A stretch of 64,000 bases of DNA from Pelagibacterium nitratireducens (GTDB lineage Bacteria > Pseudomonadota > Alphaproteobacteria > Rhizobiales > Devosiaceae): positions 2,026,501-2,090,500 of the forward strand of contig NZ_CP146275.1 of NCBI RefSeq assembly GCF_037044555.1, in the 5' to 3' direction. Position 1 is the stretch's first letter. Each line of letters starts with the position of its first letter. This document shows, one piece after another, positions 25,967 to 33,235 of this stretch. The notes under the pieces are model-generated. The model was not told the origin of the DNA and made no database searches. It saw only the letters and a list, made by a program, of their open reading frames with translations. Position numbers and translations under genes: made by a program.

Positions 25967-26554
25967 TCAGGCGAAGGCGCCGCCGGTCAGGCGGTTGATT
26001 TCGTGTGCGAAGCGCACCGGCAGGATTTGCCGCACCGCACTCTCGAATGCCTTAGCGGTTTCCCCCTGCACCATCTCGGCGGGGATGATCACACCGGATT
26101 TGAGCTTGGTGATCGGCGTGCGCTCGCGCCCGTCGCGTTCGAACACATGACCATGAAAGCGCGGAACGGCCACTCGATGGGGGAAACGCCCGCCTCGCAT
26201 GAAGCTGGACGCAAACACCTCGCGTTTTCCGAACGGGGCTGCGCTCACACCCTTTCGCGTTTCGCGCGGCTTGAAATATTTGAGCGAGATATCACCGCCC
26301 TTGGCCCGCATAACATAGGCGATCCGATCATAATTGGCCCGCGTGGGCTTAACCGCCTTGCGCAAAAGCTTTTGCTGCAGCCCGGTTTGCCCAGCCAGCG
26401 CCCGCACCACGCGCGTGCGCGCCATGTCGCCGGTGCGATTGACCGCGCGCCGCGAGGCGTTGGCAAATTCGAACTGGCTCCCGACCATGCGGGCCGCGCG
26501 CTCGAACATGCGCATATTCTCGATATCGCGCCACTGGATTTCCATGGAGTGCAT
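25967..26554 (-). CDS. Minor tail protein Z-like (lambda gpZ family)
   Basis: 195 residues; lambda gpZ is 192. The basic helical N-terminus (QFEFANASRRAVNRTGDMA, RTRVVRALAGQTGLQQKLLR) and later ISLKYFKPRETRKGVSAAPF, FFMRGGR-like and GVIIPAEMVQG elements match the Z/HK97 gp10-type tail completion group. Its position before the terminase genes is unusual, since neck and tail-completion genes normally lie after the capsid. It has its own start 18 bp after a terminator-like hairpin. Confidence 0.7.
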   Translation of the reverse strand: MHSMEIQWRDIENMRMFERAARMVGSQFEFANASRRAVNRTGDMARTRVVRALAGQTGLQQKLLRKAVKPTRANYDRIAYVMRAKGGDISLKYFKPRETRKGVSAAPFGKREVFASSFMRGGRFPHRVAVPRFHGHVFERDGRERTPITKLKSGVIIPAEMVQGETAKAFESAVRQILPVRFAHEINRLTGGAFA

Positions 26555-26572
26555 GGCGCCCCCCGAAACGGC

Positions 26573-26600
26573 AAAACCCGCCGGGCTTTCGCTGGCGGGT
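26573..26600 (-). terminator. Intrinsic terminator-like hairpin between early and late genes
   Basis: On the minus strand ACCCGCC and GGCGGGT form a 7-bp stem with an 11-nt loop, followed at once by TTTT (26576-26573). It lies between the hypothetical gene at 26672-27334 and the Z-like gene that opens the late block, so it may separate early from late transcripts or be an antitermination point. Confidence 0.6.
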
Positions 26601-26671
26601 CGGAATCAGTCCTAATCTGTTGTCCCGAACATTGTCAAATTCCCAATGACAGTCAATCCCCCAGATGGGCG

Positions 26672-27334
26672 TCAGGCGCGGCGGACCATCTTGCCTTCGA
26701 TTTCGACATATTCGCGGGTCCCGCGTTTCCTCGGCTTTTCCCGGCTCTCCAAGGGGCCATCCGGAGTGTGGATAACCGGCTTTTCCTCAAGCCACGGCTC
26801 AAAGGGGGCTTTGGGCCCGGTTGCCTCGTGGGTAGCCATCACCGTGTTGAGATGTGTGGCCAGATCCTGCAGCCCGACCCACCACAACCGATAGGTTGCG
26901 CGGAAATATTCCACCTGTTCCTTGCGCCAGCCAATAAATTCCATCACCGGCTTTCTCGGCGAGCGATAATCTCCCGGCTTTTCGAACACCCATGCCAGCT
27001 TGCCGTTTGCCGATTTCTTCTGAACGAAATCCCCCACGCCCTCCTCGCACCAGTCGGGTCGCTGGCCGATCCGGCCGTGTCGGATGATCAGTTCGGCGAC
27101 GTCCGGTGCCATCGCGTCGATCCCGGCCCGAACCAGAAGGGCGTCATCGTCGCTTTGCAGCGAGACCGATGGCGTCGAAATTCCCGAGGTATCGATCCGC
27201 GTTCCCAGCGTCATCAGGTTGCCGCCCGAACTCTGCCCGGTCGACCAGCCCAGACCCTGGTCGAGCAGTGCCCAGGTCACCAGCCGTTCGATATCGACCT
27301 GCTCTTTAGCTTTTTTCACTCTCGTTCCCCTCAT
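26672..27334 (-). CDS. Phage hypothetical protein next to the replication region
   Basis: 220 residues from the ATG at 27334; a TTG 24 bases earlier is possible. No Shine-Dalgarno is evident, so the start is uncertain. Recognisable text includes VTWALLDQGLGWSTGQSSGG, WCEEGVGDFVQKKSANGK and VEYFRATYRLWWVGLQDLA; the C-terminus is basic (REKPRKRGTREYVEIEGK). Similar proteins occur beside replication genes in alphaproteobacterial prophages, without known role. Its start overlaps the first GTGACAGTT repeat upstream, so the repeat-binding factor could also control it. Confidence 0.6.
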   Translation of the reverse strand: MRGTRVKKAKEQVDIERLVTWALLDQGLGWSTGQSSGGNLMTLGTRIDTSGISTPSVSLQSDDDALLVRAGIDAMAPDVAELIIRHGRIGQRPDWCEEGVGDFVQKKSANGKLAWVFEKPGDYRSPRKPVMEFIGWRKEQVEYFRATYRLWWVGLQDLATHLNTVMATHEATGPKAPFEPWLEEKPVIHTPDGPLESREKPRKRGTREYVEIEGKMVRRA

Positions 27335-27342
27335 GAGGGTTT

Positions 27343-27639
27343 GTGACAGTTGAAACAAACTGTCGGAGACAGAAAAGGGCGAGGGTTCAATGGGTTATGA
27401 CAGTCGTGACAGCTCTGACAGTTTACCGTGCATATAAGGCTGAAATTATTTCCGGCGACAGCCTTGGGACCACCCGGACCCCCTCACAGCTATTATACGC
27501 GAAGGGAACTGTCACAACCGTCACGAAATTTGCGTAACACGCTGTTTTTGCTATTGAAATTGCAACCTGACAGTTGCATTCAATCTGTCGAAAACTGTCA
27601 CAACTGTCATGTCGCCGCGCGGCAGCGCGGGTGACAGTT
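27343..27639. repeat. Iteron-like array of 9-bp GTGACAGTT repeats; replication origin candidate
   Basis: The 389-bp gene-free gap 27335-27723 holds about eleven copies of GTGACAGTT or its complement. Forward copies start at 27343, 27397, 27406, 27415, 27567 and 27631; reverse copies (AACTGTCAC type) start at 27358, 27507, 27516, 27593 and 27602. Four are exact. Copies at 27397-27423, 27507-27524 and 27593-27610 are head-to-tail with a 9-bp period. An AT-rich stretch (27525-27565) lies between the blocks. It adjoins the P4-type helicase gene, whose relatives bind iterons. Origin function is inferred. Confidence 0.62.
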
Positions 27640-27723
27640 GTGACTCCGCTCTTATCTTGTGAGGGGGGTGCGGGGCGGCGGCAAAGCGGCGGGTTGGACG
27701 CCGGGTCAGTCAGCCGTTAATCG

Positions 27724-29496
27724 TCAGTCCTCTGGCAATGGCGGCTCGGGGCGTTCATCGTCGCGGGGATCGAATTTATCGGTCAGGTCGACGAAGATGA
27801 CGTCGAGATAATCGACATGGCTGCCCCGCTTTTTCTTGTAGCCCAGCGAGTTCATGCGCCGGCCAAAGGCCGTTTGCTGGTAGGGCTTGATGCCGTTGGC
27901 GTGGCACCATTTTTCAAACTGGGCGTGCATGTCGCCGGCGTTGATCCTGTTGCCAGGCTTGGGCGCGAGGCAAGCGGCGGCGAAAGTTCCGACCGGATCG
28001 CGTTCCTCGCGATAGTCATCGGTGAACTGGGTTACCGACATCGGGATGTAGGGCGTCAGGCCGTGGGCCAGGTAAAGTTTTACCCCCTCGATCAGCCAGT
28101 TGAGGATACCCGATCGCTCCTCATCGAACATGGCCAGCATGTCCCCGAACGGGCGCTGGTTCTCGGGCGGTATGGTCACCGCCCAGTGGATGATCAGCAG
28201 GCGGCGCCAGATTCCGTAATCGGTGCCCGACACTGTCGGCATGTCGTTGCCGCTCATTACGGCGACGAATTCGGGATCGAACTCGAAGATTTCCTTTTGC
28301 AGGAAGCGCGCCACCATGCGTGTGCCGCCGGTCAGGGCCTTGATGAGGTTTTCCTTGAGCGGTACGTCGCGCGGCAATTCCTCGATCGTGGCCAGTCGGG
28401 TCGAAACAAGGCGGGCAACGTCTGAATTGGCTTTCGATCCGTCGCGCTGGGCATCGCCGGTAATCGTTGCAGGATCGACAACGGCCCGATAGGGCCCTGC
28501 CATACGGCCGATGGTCTCGATAAACACCGATTTGCCGTTGGCGCCGCCACCGTAGTGATAGAACAGCTTCTGGGCGTCGTTGCCGCCGACCAGAAGCGCA
28601 AAGCCATGGCTGACCTGCAGGAAGGTCCGGATATCGGCGTCGGGCTGCATCTGCTCGAGGAATTCTATCCATCGCGGGCATTCGGCCTTGGGGTCGAACG
28701 CCACGTCTGCCGTCTTGGTGATCATGTGGGCGCGATCGTGCTCGATCAGTTCGCACTGCCCGACGTAGCGTGGATCCTCGGGATCGGATTCCTCATCCTC
28801 GACTCGAAAAAACTTCAGCGTCCCATTCTGGACGTTGAACAGTTTCTTGTCCTTGTCGAGCCGCTCGGGGTTTGTCGCCTTGCGGCTGGCGGCCTGTTTG
28901 AGCATGGCGTCCGTTTTTCCCGAATTGCCCGAGGACACGCCGAAGGTGCGGCGGGCACTGCGCTTCTTGCTCAAGGCTTTGCGAGCCTCGAGCGACTTGT
29001 TGAGCACGTCCACTTCCTCGCCCGTGCGGTCGGCCGCAGGCTTGAGGGCGATCTTGTCGGCGAGCGCAATCAGCCGCCGGACGCCGGGCGTCGGCTCGAT
29101 GAACCACACTTCGCGCTTGATCCAGTCCACCAGGTCCTGGGCTTTGAGGCGGACCGCCAGATCGGCTTCGTCGCGCTCCCAATGGCTGCCCCTGAATAAC
29201 AGCCACCCCATGCCGGGAACATAGGCCAGGTCGAGCCCGTACCAGATGATCAGCCGGCGGCCATTGTCGCGATCGTTCTGATCGAGTTCGGCACAGACCC
29301 GCAGATTGTCAATTTCCTCGGGCGTGAGCATACCGAGTTCATGGCCGCGCTCATTGCTGCTGTCGTCGCCGGCATCGAGTTGCGCTCCATCGTCAGCCCG
29401 CTGGTCATTCGCCGCGCTACCATAAAGCCCGAACCCCTCGTCCTCGACTGCTTCGGCCTGTTCGAGCTGCCCCTTGATGATATTCTTGCCGCTCAA
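27724..29496 (-). CDS. Phage replicative helicase, P4 alpha / D5 family
   Basis: 590 residues. The C-terminal half is an SF3/D5-type helicase: Walker A GGGANGKS at residues 316-323, an acidic Walker B-like LATIEELPRD, and the SGNDMPTVSGTDYGIWRRLL sensor segment typical of phage/plasmid primases of the P4 family. The N-terminal part holds a D5-type helical domain and linker, with no zinc finger; the primase is a separate gene upstream that overlaps it by 4 bp (ATGA). Predicted to unwind DNA from the adjacent repeat array. Confidence 0.88.
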   Translation of the reverse strand: MSGKNIIKGQLEQAEAVEDEGFGLYGSAANDQRADDGAQLDAGDDSSNERGHELGMLTPEEIDNLRVCAELDQNDRDNGRRLIIWYGLDLAYVPGMGWLLFRGSHWERDEADLAVRLKAQDLVDWIKREVWFIEPTPGVRRLIALADKIALKPAADRTGEEVDVLNKSLEARKALSKKRSARRTFGVSSGNSGKTDAMLKQAASRKATNPERLDKDKKLFNVQNGTLKFFRVEDEESDPEDPRYVGQCELIEHDRAHMITKTADVAFDPKAECPRWIEFLEQMQPDADIRTFLQVSHGFALLVGGNDAQKLFYHYGGGANGKSVFIETIGRMAGPYRAVVDPATITGDAQRDGSKANSDVARLVSTRLATIEELPRDVPLKENLIKALTGGTRMVARFLQKEIFEFDPEFVAVMSGNDMPTVSGTDYGIWRRLLIIHWAVTIPPENQRPFGDMLAMFDEERSGILNWLIEGVKLYLAHGLTPYIPMSVTQFTDDYREERDPVGTFAAACLAPKPGNRINAGDMHAQFEKWCHANGIKPYQQTAFGRRMNSLGYKKKRGSHVDYLDVIFVDLTDKFDPRDDERPEPPLPED

Positions 29497-30725
29497 GTCC
29501 CTGCCCCATTTGCAACGCCGGCCGGAGCCCGGCCGGAGCCAATCTCGGCCGCCATGGCCATTGCCGCGTCGTTGAAATCCTGACCCTGTCCCGGTGCCGG
29601 GACGATGAAGCCCTTAAGGCCGGGCCGCAGGCGCCTGGCACGCCGCAAGCCCCGCGTGAGCTTTTCTTTGAGTTTTGAACCTGGCCCGTCGCCATCATCG
29701 AGATAGAACAGTTCCTCGCACCACTCGGGCGGCACGAAGGCCTCATCGTCGGCCATGTCGGGTTCGTCCTGAACGAATTTCCGCGTTTCGAGGCGCAAGG
29801 CCCGGCCGGCCATGTTGTTCGAATTGACCAGCGCCCAATAGGCAGTGTCCGGCTCGAACCCGTAAAGCATCACCGAAACGGTCGTTTCGATCCCCTCCCC
29901 GCCCACGAGCCGGCGCGGGTTCGGCGGCGTAAAGAGCCGGATGGCGCCGCGCTTTTGCGTGCCCAGTACCTTCTTGGTGTCGCGTTTCTTGCCGCCCGGC
30001 CCGTCGGGAAGGATCAAGCGCCCCTTGGGCTGGGTCAGGTCGATCCATGTTCGGTGGGCTCCGCAGAACACCCCATCCGGATCCTGTATGCCTGCGACCA
30101 TGGCGTCCGCCTTGGCGATGATGTCATAGCCGCCATCGGCGCGCTGTTCGGCCCAGTTGAGCATCGGCGCATACCGCAGGCAGGTCAGAGCATCGGGAAA
30201 GCGCGCGAGGAACGAACGGACATCGAGGCCGCGCACCATGAAATACTCGAAAATCTCATGGCCGGGCTCCCAATGGACCTTATGCGTACTGTCCCAGATC
30301 TTGCGCCCGGCCCTGATTGCCTTCCGGCGCTTTTGCTCGCCGATCTCGATCTGCTTACTCTTTTGCTGCTCTGCTTCTCTGGCGAGCTGCGCGGCGCGGT
30401 CGGAATCGATCGGCTCGTCGGCCGTCCGGCCAGTGATGATCTCGCAGGCAGGGATGAAATCTACATCTCGGACTTCCATGACCAGCCTGATCACCCCCTC
30501 TCCCTTGATGCCGCAGCGGCGACAATTGAAGACGTTCTTCTGGGTGTTGATCGAGAACCGGTCGGACCCGCGCTCACCCTTTTTCGGGTCATAGCCGCAT
30601 TTCGGGCAGGGGCCGACACGCTCGATACCGGGCGAGAGGTACCAGCGGCTGCGGATCGCCCAGCTTTCGCAGGTTGTGCGCAGCGCTTCGTTCTTGAGGG
30701 CTTCGAGATGCGGCGGGAGGGTCAA
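29493..30725 (-). CDS. Phage primase with zinc finger and TOPRIM domain
   Basis: 410 residues from a TTG at 30725 that overlaps the previous stop as TTGA, with GGAG nine bases upstream. A CHC2-like zinc finger uses C40, C43, C68 and C71 (CPKC ... CRRC). The TOPRIM part shows GGEGIETTVSVMLYG, where the glutamate is expected to bind metal, and FYLDDGDGPGSKL with the DxD. It makes RNA primers for phage replication. Together with the overlapping helicase it reconstitutes what P4 alpha does in one chain. The charged middle section (AREAEQQKSKQIEIGEQKRR) is helical. Confidence 0.85.
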   Translation of the reverse strand: MTLPPHLEALKNEALRTTCESWAIRSRWYLSPGIERVGPCPKCGYDPKKGERGSDRFSINTQKNVFNCRRCGIKGEGVIRLVMEVRDVDFIPACEIITGRTADEPIDSDRAAQLAREAEQQKSKQIEIGEQKRRKAIRAGRKIWDSTHKVHWEPGHEIFEYFMVRGLDVRSFLARFPDALTCLRYAPMLNWAEQRADGGYDIIAKADAMVAGIQDPDGVFCGAHRTWIDLTQPKGRLILPDGPGGKKRDTKKVLGTQKRGAIRLFTPPNPRRLVGGEGIETTVSVMLYGFEPDTAYWALVNSNNMAGRALRLETRKFVQDEPDMADDEAFVPPEWCEELFYLDDGDGPGSKLKEKLTRGLRRARRLRPGLKGFIVPAPGQGQDFNDAAMAMAAEIGSGRAPAGVANGAGT

Positions 30726-31135
30726 TTTGCGAACTCCAGCAGCACGTCGCAATGGCAAGCCATCTCGGGATCGCACCAGCAGGCGAGATTCCTGCCGCGC
30801 AGGTAGATCGGCGCGACATCGACAACGGAATGAGCGCCAAAAGAATATGCGTCGCCACCGCGATCCGGCCTCGGCATTCGAGTGTAGGGAACAGTGACAA
30901 ATCCCTCTTCGGCCATTCGGCGATAATGGACCACACAAGCGGCGTGCTGCTCTCCGCGATCGGTCAGATGTGCCCATGGGGCGCCAAAAGCGTCGACGCG
31001 ATAGGGATTTCCCCATTTGGATGGTCGCGCACAGTTAACGGCGGGCAGCCCGTTTATGGCAAGGGAATGGGCTTGAAGATCAAAGCCCTTGGCGCGGGAA
31101 AGGCGCAGGCGCACGGGGATCATATGCACGCCCAT
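30722..31135 (-). CDS. DUF4326-type protein in the replication operon
   Basis: 137 residues from the ATG at 31135 (a second ATG at 31123 is possible; neither has a clear ribosome site). It shows the two hallmarks of DUF4326: RPSKWGNPYRVDAFGAP after the first third, and LACWCDPEMACHCDVLLEFA at the C-terminus with three clustered cysteines and a histidine. Biochemical function is unknown; a nucleotide- or metal-related role has been suggested by fold only. It overlaps the primase by 4 bp, so it is co-translated with replication genes. Confidence 0.75.
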   Translation of the reverse strand: MGVHMIPVRLRLSRAKGFDLQAHSLAINGLPAVNCARPSKWGNPYRVDAFGAPWAHLTDRGEQHAACVVHYRRMAEEGFVTVPYTRMPRPDRGGDAYSFGAHSVVDVAPIYLRGRNLACWCDPEMACHCDVLLEFAN

Positions 31136-31194
31136 TTGACTTGATGGCTGGAAAAGGCCCAAATCGGCAGCGAGCTTGGGGGACTAGATTGCGC

Positions 31195-32040
31195 ATGCCG
31201 ACATTTGGATGGCTGGTTAAGAGAACTTATCTGTACGTGATCATTTTTATGATCGGCGCATGCACAGGAATTGCCCTTTTGATCCTTTTTCCAGGGGTCG
31301 CCGTTCCTATGCCCAAGCCGATTGACTTCCCTCTGACCAATCTTACAGCCCAATTGATGATGGCGAGCGCTGCCTGGCTGGCCATCCCAATAACAGCCGC
31401 CTCGGTGGGCATTGGGCTGTACAGCCTCTTTCTCATCCGCGAGAACCTGATCGAAGCGCGCAAAATCAGCCACGAGGCCGTTCGAAGCGCTGATGCTGCC
31501 GAAAAGGCTGTAGCTGAGGCAGCAATAATGGCCGAAGTCACGGAGACCATGGGAAGAAAGCAGGTCAGAGCTTATCTTGGGGTCAGAAACGTCGTTATCG
31601 CGCGCGAGATGAGCCTTTCGGACCGCGAAAGAGGCATCTTTCTCAGCTGCGAGGTTTTTAATTCCGGCCGAACGCCAGCGCGCATCGCCAGTGTCACGGC
31701 TAAGGTCACTGTCATGCCACGGAGCGCACAAAATTGGGTGGGTCCCGAAACAGCGTATTTTGAAAGGACTTACCCGCTGTCCAACATTCCAGCGGACGAT
31801 ACCGAACAGTTCGACAAAGAATTGGAGGGATTTCACCTCTCGCCGGAATGTGTCGCCGCGTGCGAGTTGAACGGCGCCACCTTTCGCGCAGAATTGGCGG
31901 TGCACTACACCGACGTATTCGGGGACCGGCACGAGAACCCCGATGATACGGTAGAGTATCATCTTCACAAGTCGAAGCCGTGGACGCCCCCCACCAAAAT
32001 GAATCGAACACTGATCCGGTACGATCGAAGTCAGCTTTGA
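31195..32040 (+). CDS. Two-span membrane protein inserted in the early operon
   Basis: 281 residues from the ATG at 31195; a TTG six bases earlier has a better placed GGGGGA. Two hydrophobic spans (about residues 12-34 and 52-78) are followed by a charged helix (IEARKISHEAVRSADAAEKA) and a beta-rich domain with NSGRTPARIASV, a phrase shared by many uncharacterised bacterial membrane proteins. It reads against the surrounding replication and modification genes, so it must have its own promoter. Candidates are superinfection exclusion or another lysogen-expressed role; no direct evidence. Confidence 0.68.
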   Translation: MPTFGWLVKRTYLYVIIFMIGACTGIALLILFPGVAVPMPKPIDFPLTNLTAQLMMASAAWLAIPITAASVGIGLYSLFLIRENLIEARKISHEAVRSADAAEKAVAEAAIMAEVTETMGRKQVRAYLGVRNVVIAREMSLSDRERGIFLSCEVFNSGRTPARIASVTAKVTVMPRSAQNWVGPETAYFERTYPLSNIPADDTEQFDKELEGFHLSPECVAACELNGATFRAELAVHYTDVFGDRHENPDDTVEYHLHKSKPWTPPTKMNRTLIRYDRSQL

Positions 32041-32060
32041 CGAGGGCACTCTCGATACAC

Positions 32061-32552
32061 TCATTCAGTCCCCCAGTTTTCGTCGTAACCGAGACTGGCT
32101 CGGCCGGCACCAACGGTGCGGTTTCGAATCGATTCGCCCTCCCCGACGTCCAGCGACATGATCGTGTAGCGCTCGCAATAGCCGACGCTGGCGGCGAGGC
32201 CGCGCATGGCGGCGTTGTCGAGCTGTGTGCCGAATTCGAGGCGGGTCAGTGCCATGTTCGCCGCCTCGCGCCGCGCGGCGGCCAGCAGCTTTTTGCCAAG
32301 CCCCTTGCCGCGATAGGCACCCTCGACCCAGACAAGGTCGATCCAGGCCTTTCCGTGGCCGGTCTCGTAAAAGGTCGCAAAGCCGATCGGCGTCTGCCAT
32401 TGCGTCACGGCCAGGACGCAGCATTCGCCGCCCGTCGGGCCGTCTCGATCGAGCGGAAACGCGCCCACGGCCTGCCCGAACGCAAAACTGCTGGCGACAT
32501 AGGCCAGGGCGCTAGCGTCATCGGCGAGCGGATCGAGGAAACGAATGGTCAT
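32061..32552 (-). CDS. GNAT-family N-acetyltransferase
   Basis: 163 residues starting MTIRFLDP at 32552 with GAGAGGG upstream and an ATGA overlap with the methylase-like gene. The GNAT core is visible: IGFATFYETGHGKAWIDLVW (beta4), then VEGAYRGKGLGKKLLAAARR, whose RGKGLG loop binds acetyl-CoA pyrophosphate, and a late NAAMRGLAASVGYCER (beta6-alpha4). The substrate is unknown. Because it is coupled to two DNA methylase-like genes, modification of DNA or of a protein in that system is possible. Phage Mu Mom is a GNAT-fold DNA modifier, but no Mom-specific residues were identified. Confidence 0.82.
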   Translation of the reverse strand: MTIRFLDPLADDASALAYVASSFAFGQAVGAFPLDRDGPTGGECCVLAVTQWQTPIGFATFYETGHGKAWIDLVWVEGAYRGKGLGKKLLAAARREAANMALTRLEFGTQLDNAAMRGLAASVGYCERYTIMSLDVGEGESIRNRTVGAGRASLGYDENWGTE

Positions 32553-33235
32553 GCTCTTGCCCTCTCTTCGGCGTAGCCGCCCCATTGGGTCGCCAGCGCC
32601 TTCGCCATTCCGGGAAAGAAGCGGCTGCGCTCATGGCCGCGATTGGCGCTGCGCGGCATGCGCCAGACCCGATTCCAGGCCTTCCATTCGTCGGTGCCTC
32701 TCTCCGGTTCAGCCAACCGATCTGTCGGCTGCAGCGGATTGAGACCGCGCAGATACCACCCGGTCGCCTTGTATTCGGGATGGCCAAACCAATGCGGCTG
32801 GACGGTGTGAGGTTTTGGCAGATCCTCGGGCATGCGCGATTTGGCGATGTCATGCATTTCGGGGTTCTCGATCGCCACCCGTTCAATTGGCGCTCGCCAG
32901 CAGGCTATGAACAGATCGAGACCCTCTTCGAACTCGGCCTTCATGCTGTCCCAGGTCCGTCCGACCGGTAGTTTTTTGGGCGGTGTCATATGGCCCGGCC
33001 CCGACAACCAACGGCGACCCGACCGGCAGAGACGGGTGCAAGGGGGATGGGCAACCACAAGCAGATCCCAACCGTCATCCAGATGATCACGGACATCGCC
33101 AACGATATGACGATTGCTGCGATCCTCGGCTGGCAGCAGGTCGCAAGACCATGCGTCATGCCCCAGCGCCGCAAAGGCGCGCCGCACTATGCCCGAATAC
33201 TCGCAGGCAACTAGAACGGTAAGAGATCCGGTCAC
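32549..33235 (-). CDS. Cytosine-methyltransferase-like phage protein
   Basis: 228 residues from a GTG at 33235 overlapping the previous stop (GTGA). It keeps a SAM-binding start (VLVACEYSGIVRRAFAALG in place of FxGxG), then DLLPAEDRSNRHIVGDVRD, the catalytic loop HPPCTRLC with its cysteine, and IENPEMHDI in the place of the usual ENV motif. A WFGHPEYKATGWYLRGL segment follows. This short phage family is generally labelled DNA methyltransferase; it lacks a recognisable target recognition domain. Enzymatic activity is inferred, not established. Confidence 0.7.
   Translation of the reverse strand: MTGSLTVLVACEYSGIVRRAFAALGHDAWSCDLLPAEDRSNRHIVGDVRDHLDDGWDLLVVAHPPCTRLCRSGRRWLSGPGHMTPPKKLPVGRTWDSMKAEFEEGLDLFIACWRAPIERVAIENPEMHDIAKSRMPEDLPKPHTVQPHWFGHPEYKATGWYLRGLNPLQPTDRLAEPERGTDEWKAWNRVWRMPRSANRGHERSRFFPGMAKALATQWGGYAEERARA

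Noticed and set aside
25961-27346. Long plus-strand open frame of 461 codons opposite the Z-like and hypothetical genes
   Set aside because: It spans two minus-strand genes and a terminator-like gap, its composition is that of a GC-rich antisense shadow, and it has no ribosome binding site or domain.
27335-27723. CRISPR array
   Set aside because: The 9-bp repeats are far too short, irregular in spacing and in both orientations; there are no spacers of regular length and no cas genes. The iteron interpretation fits better.
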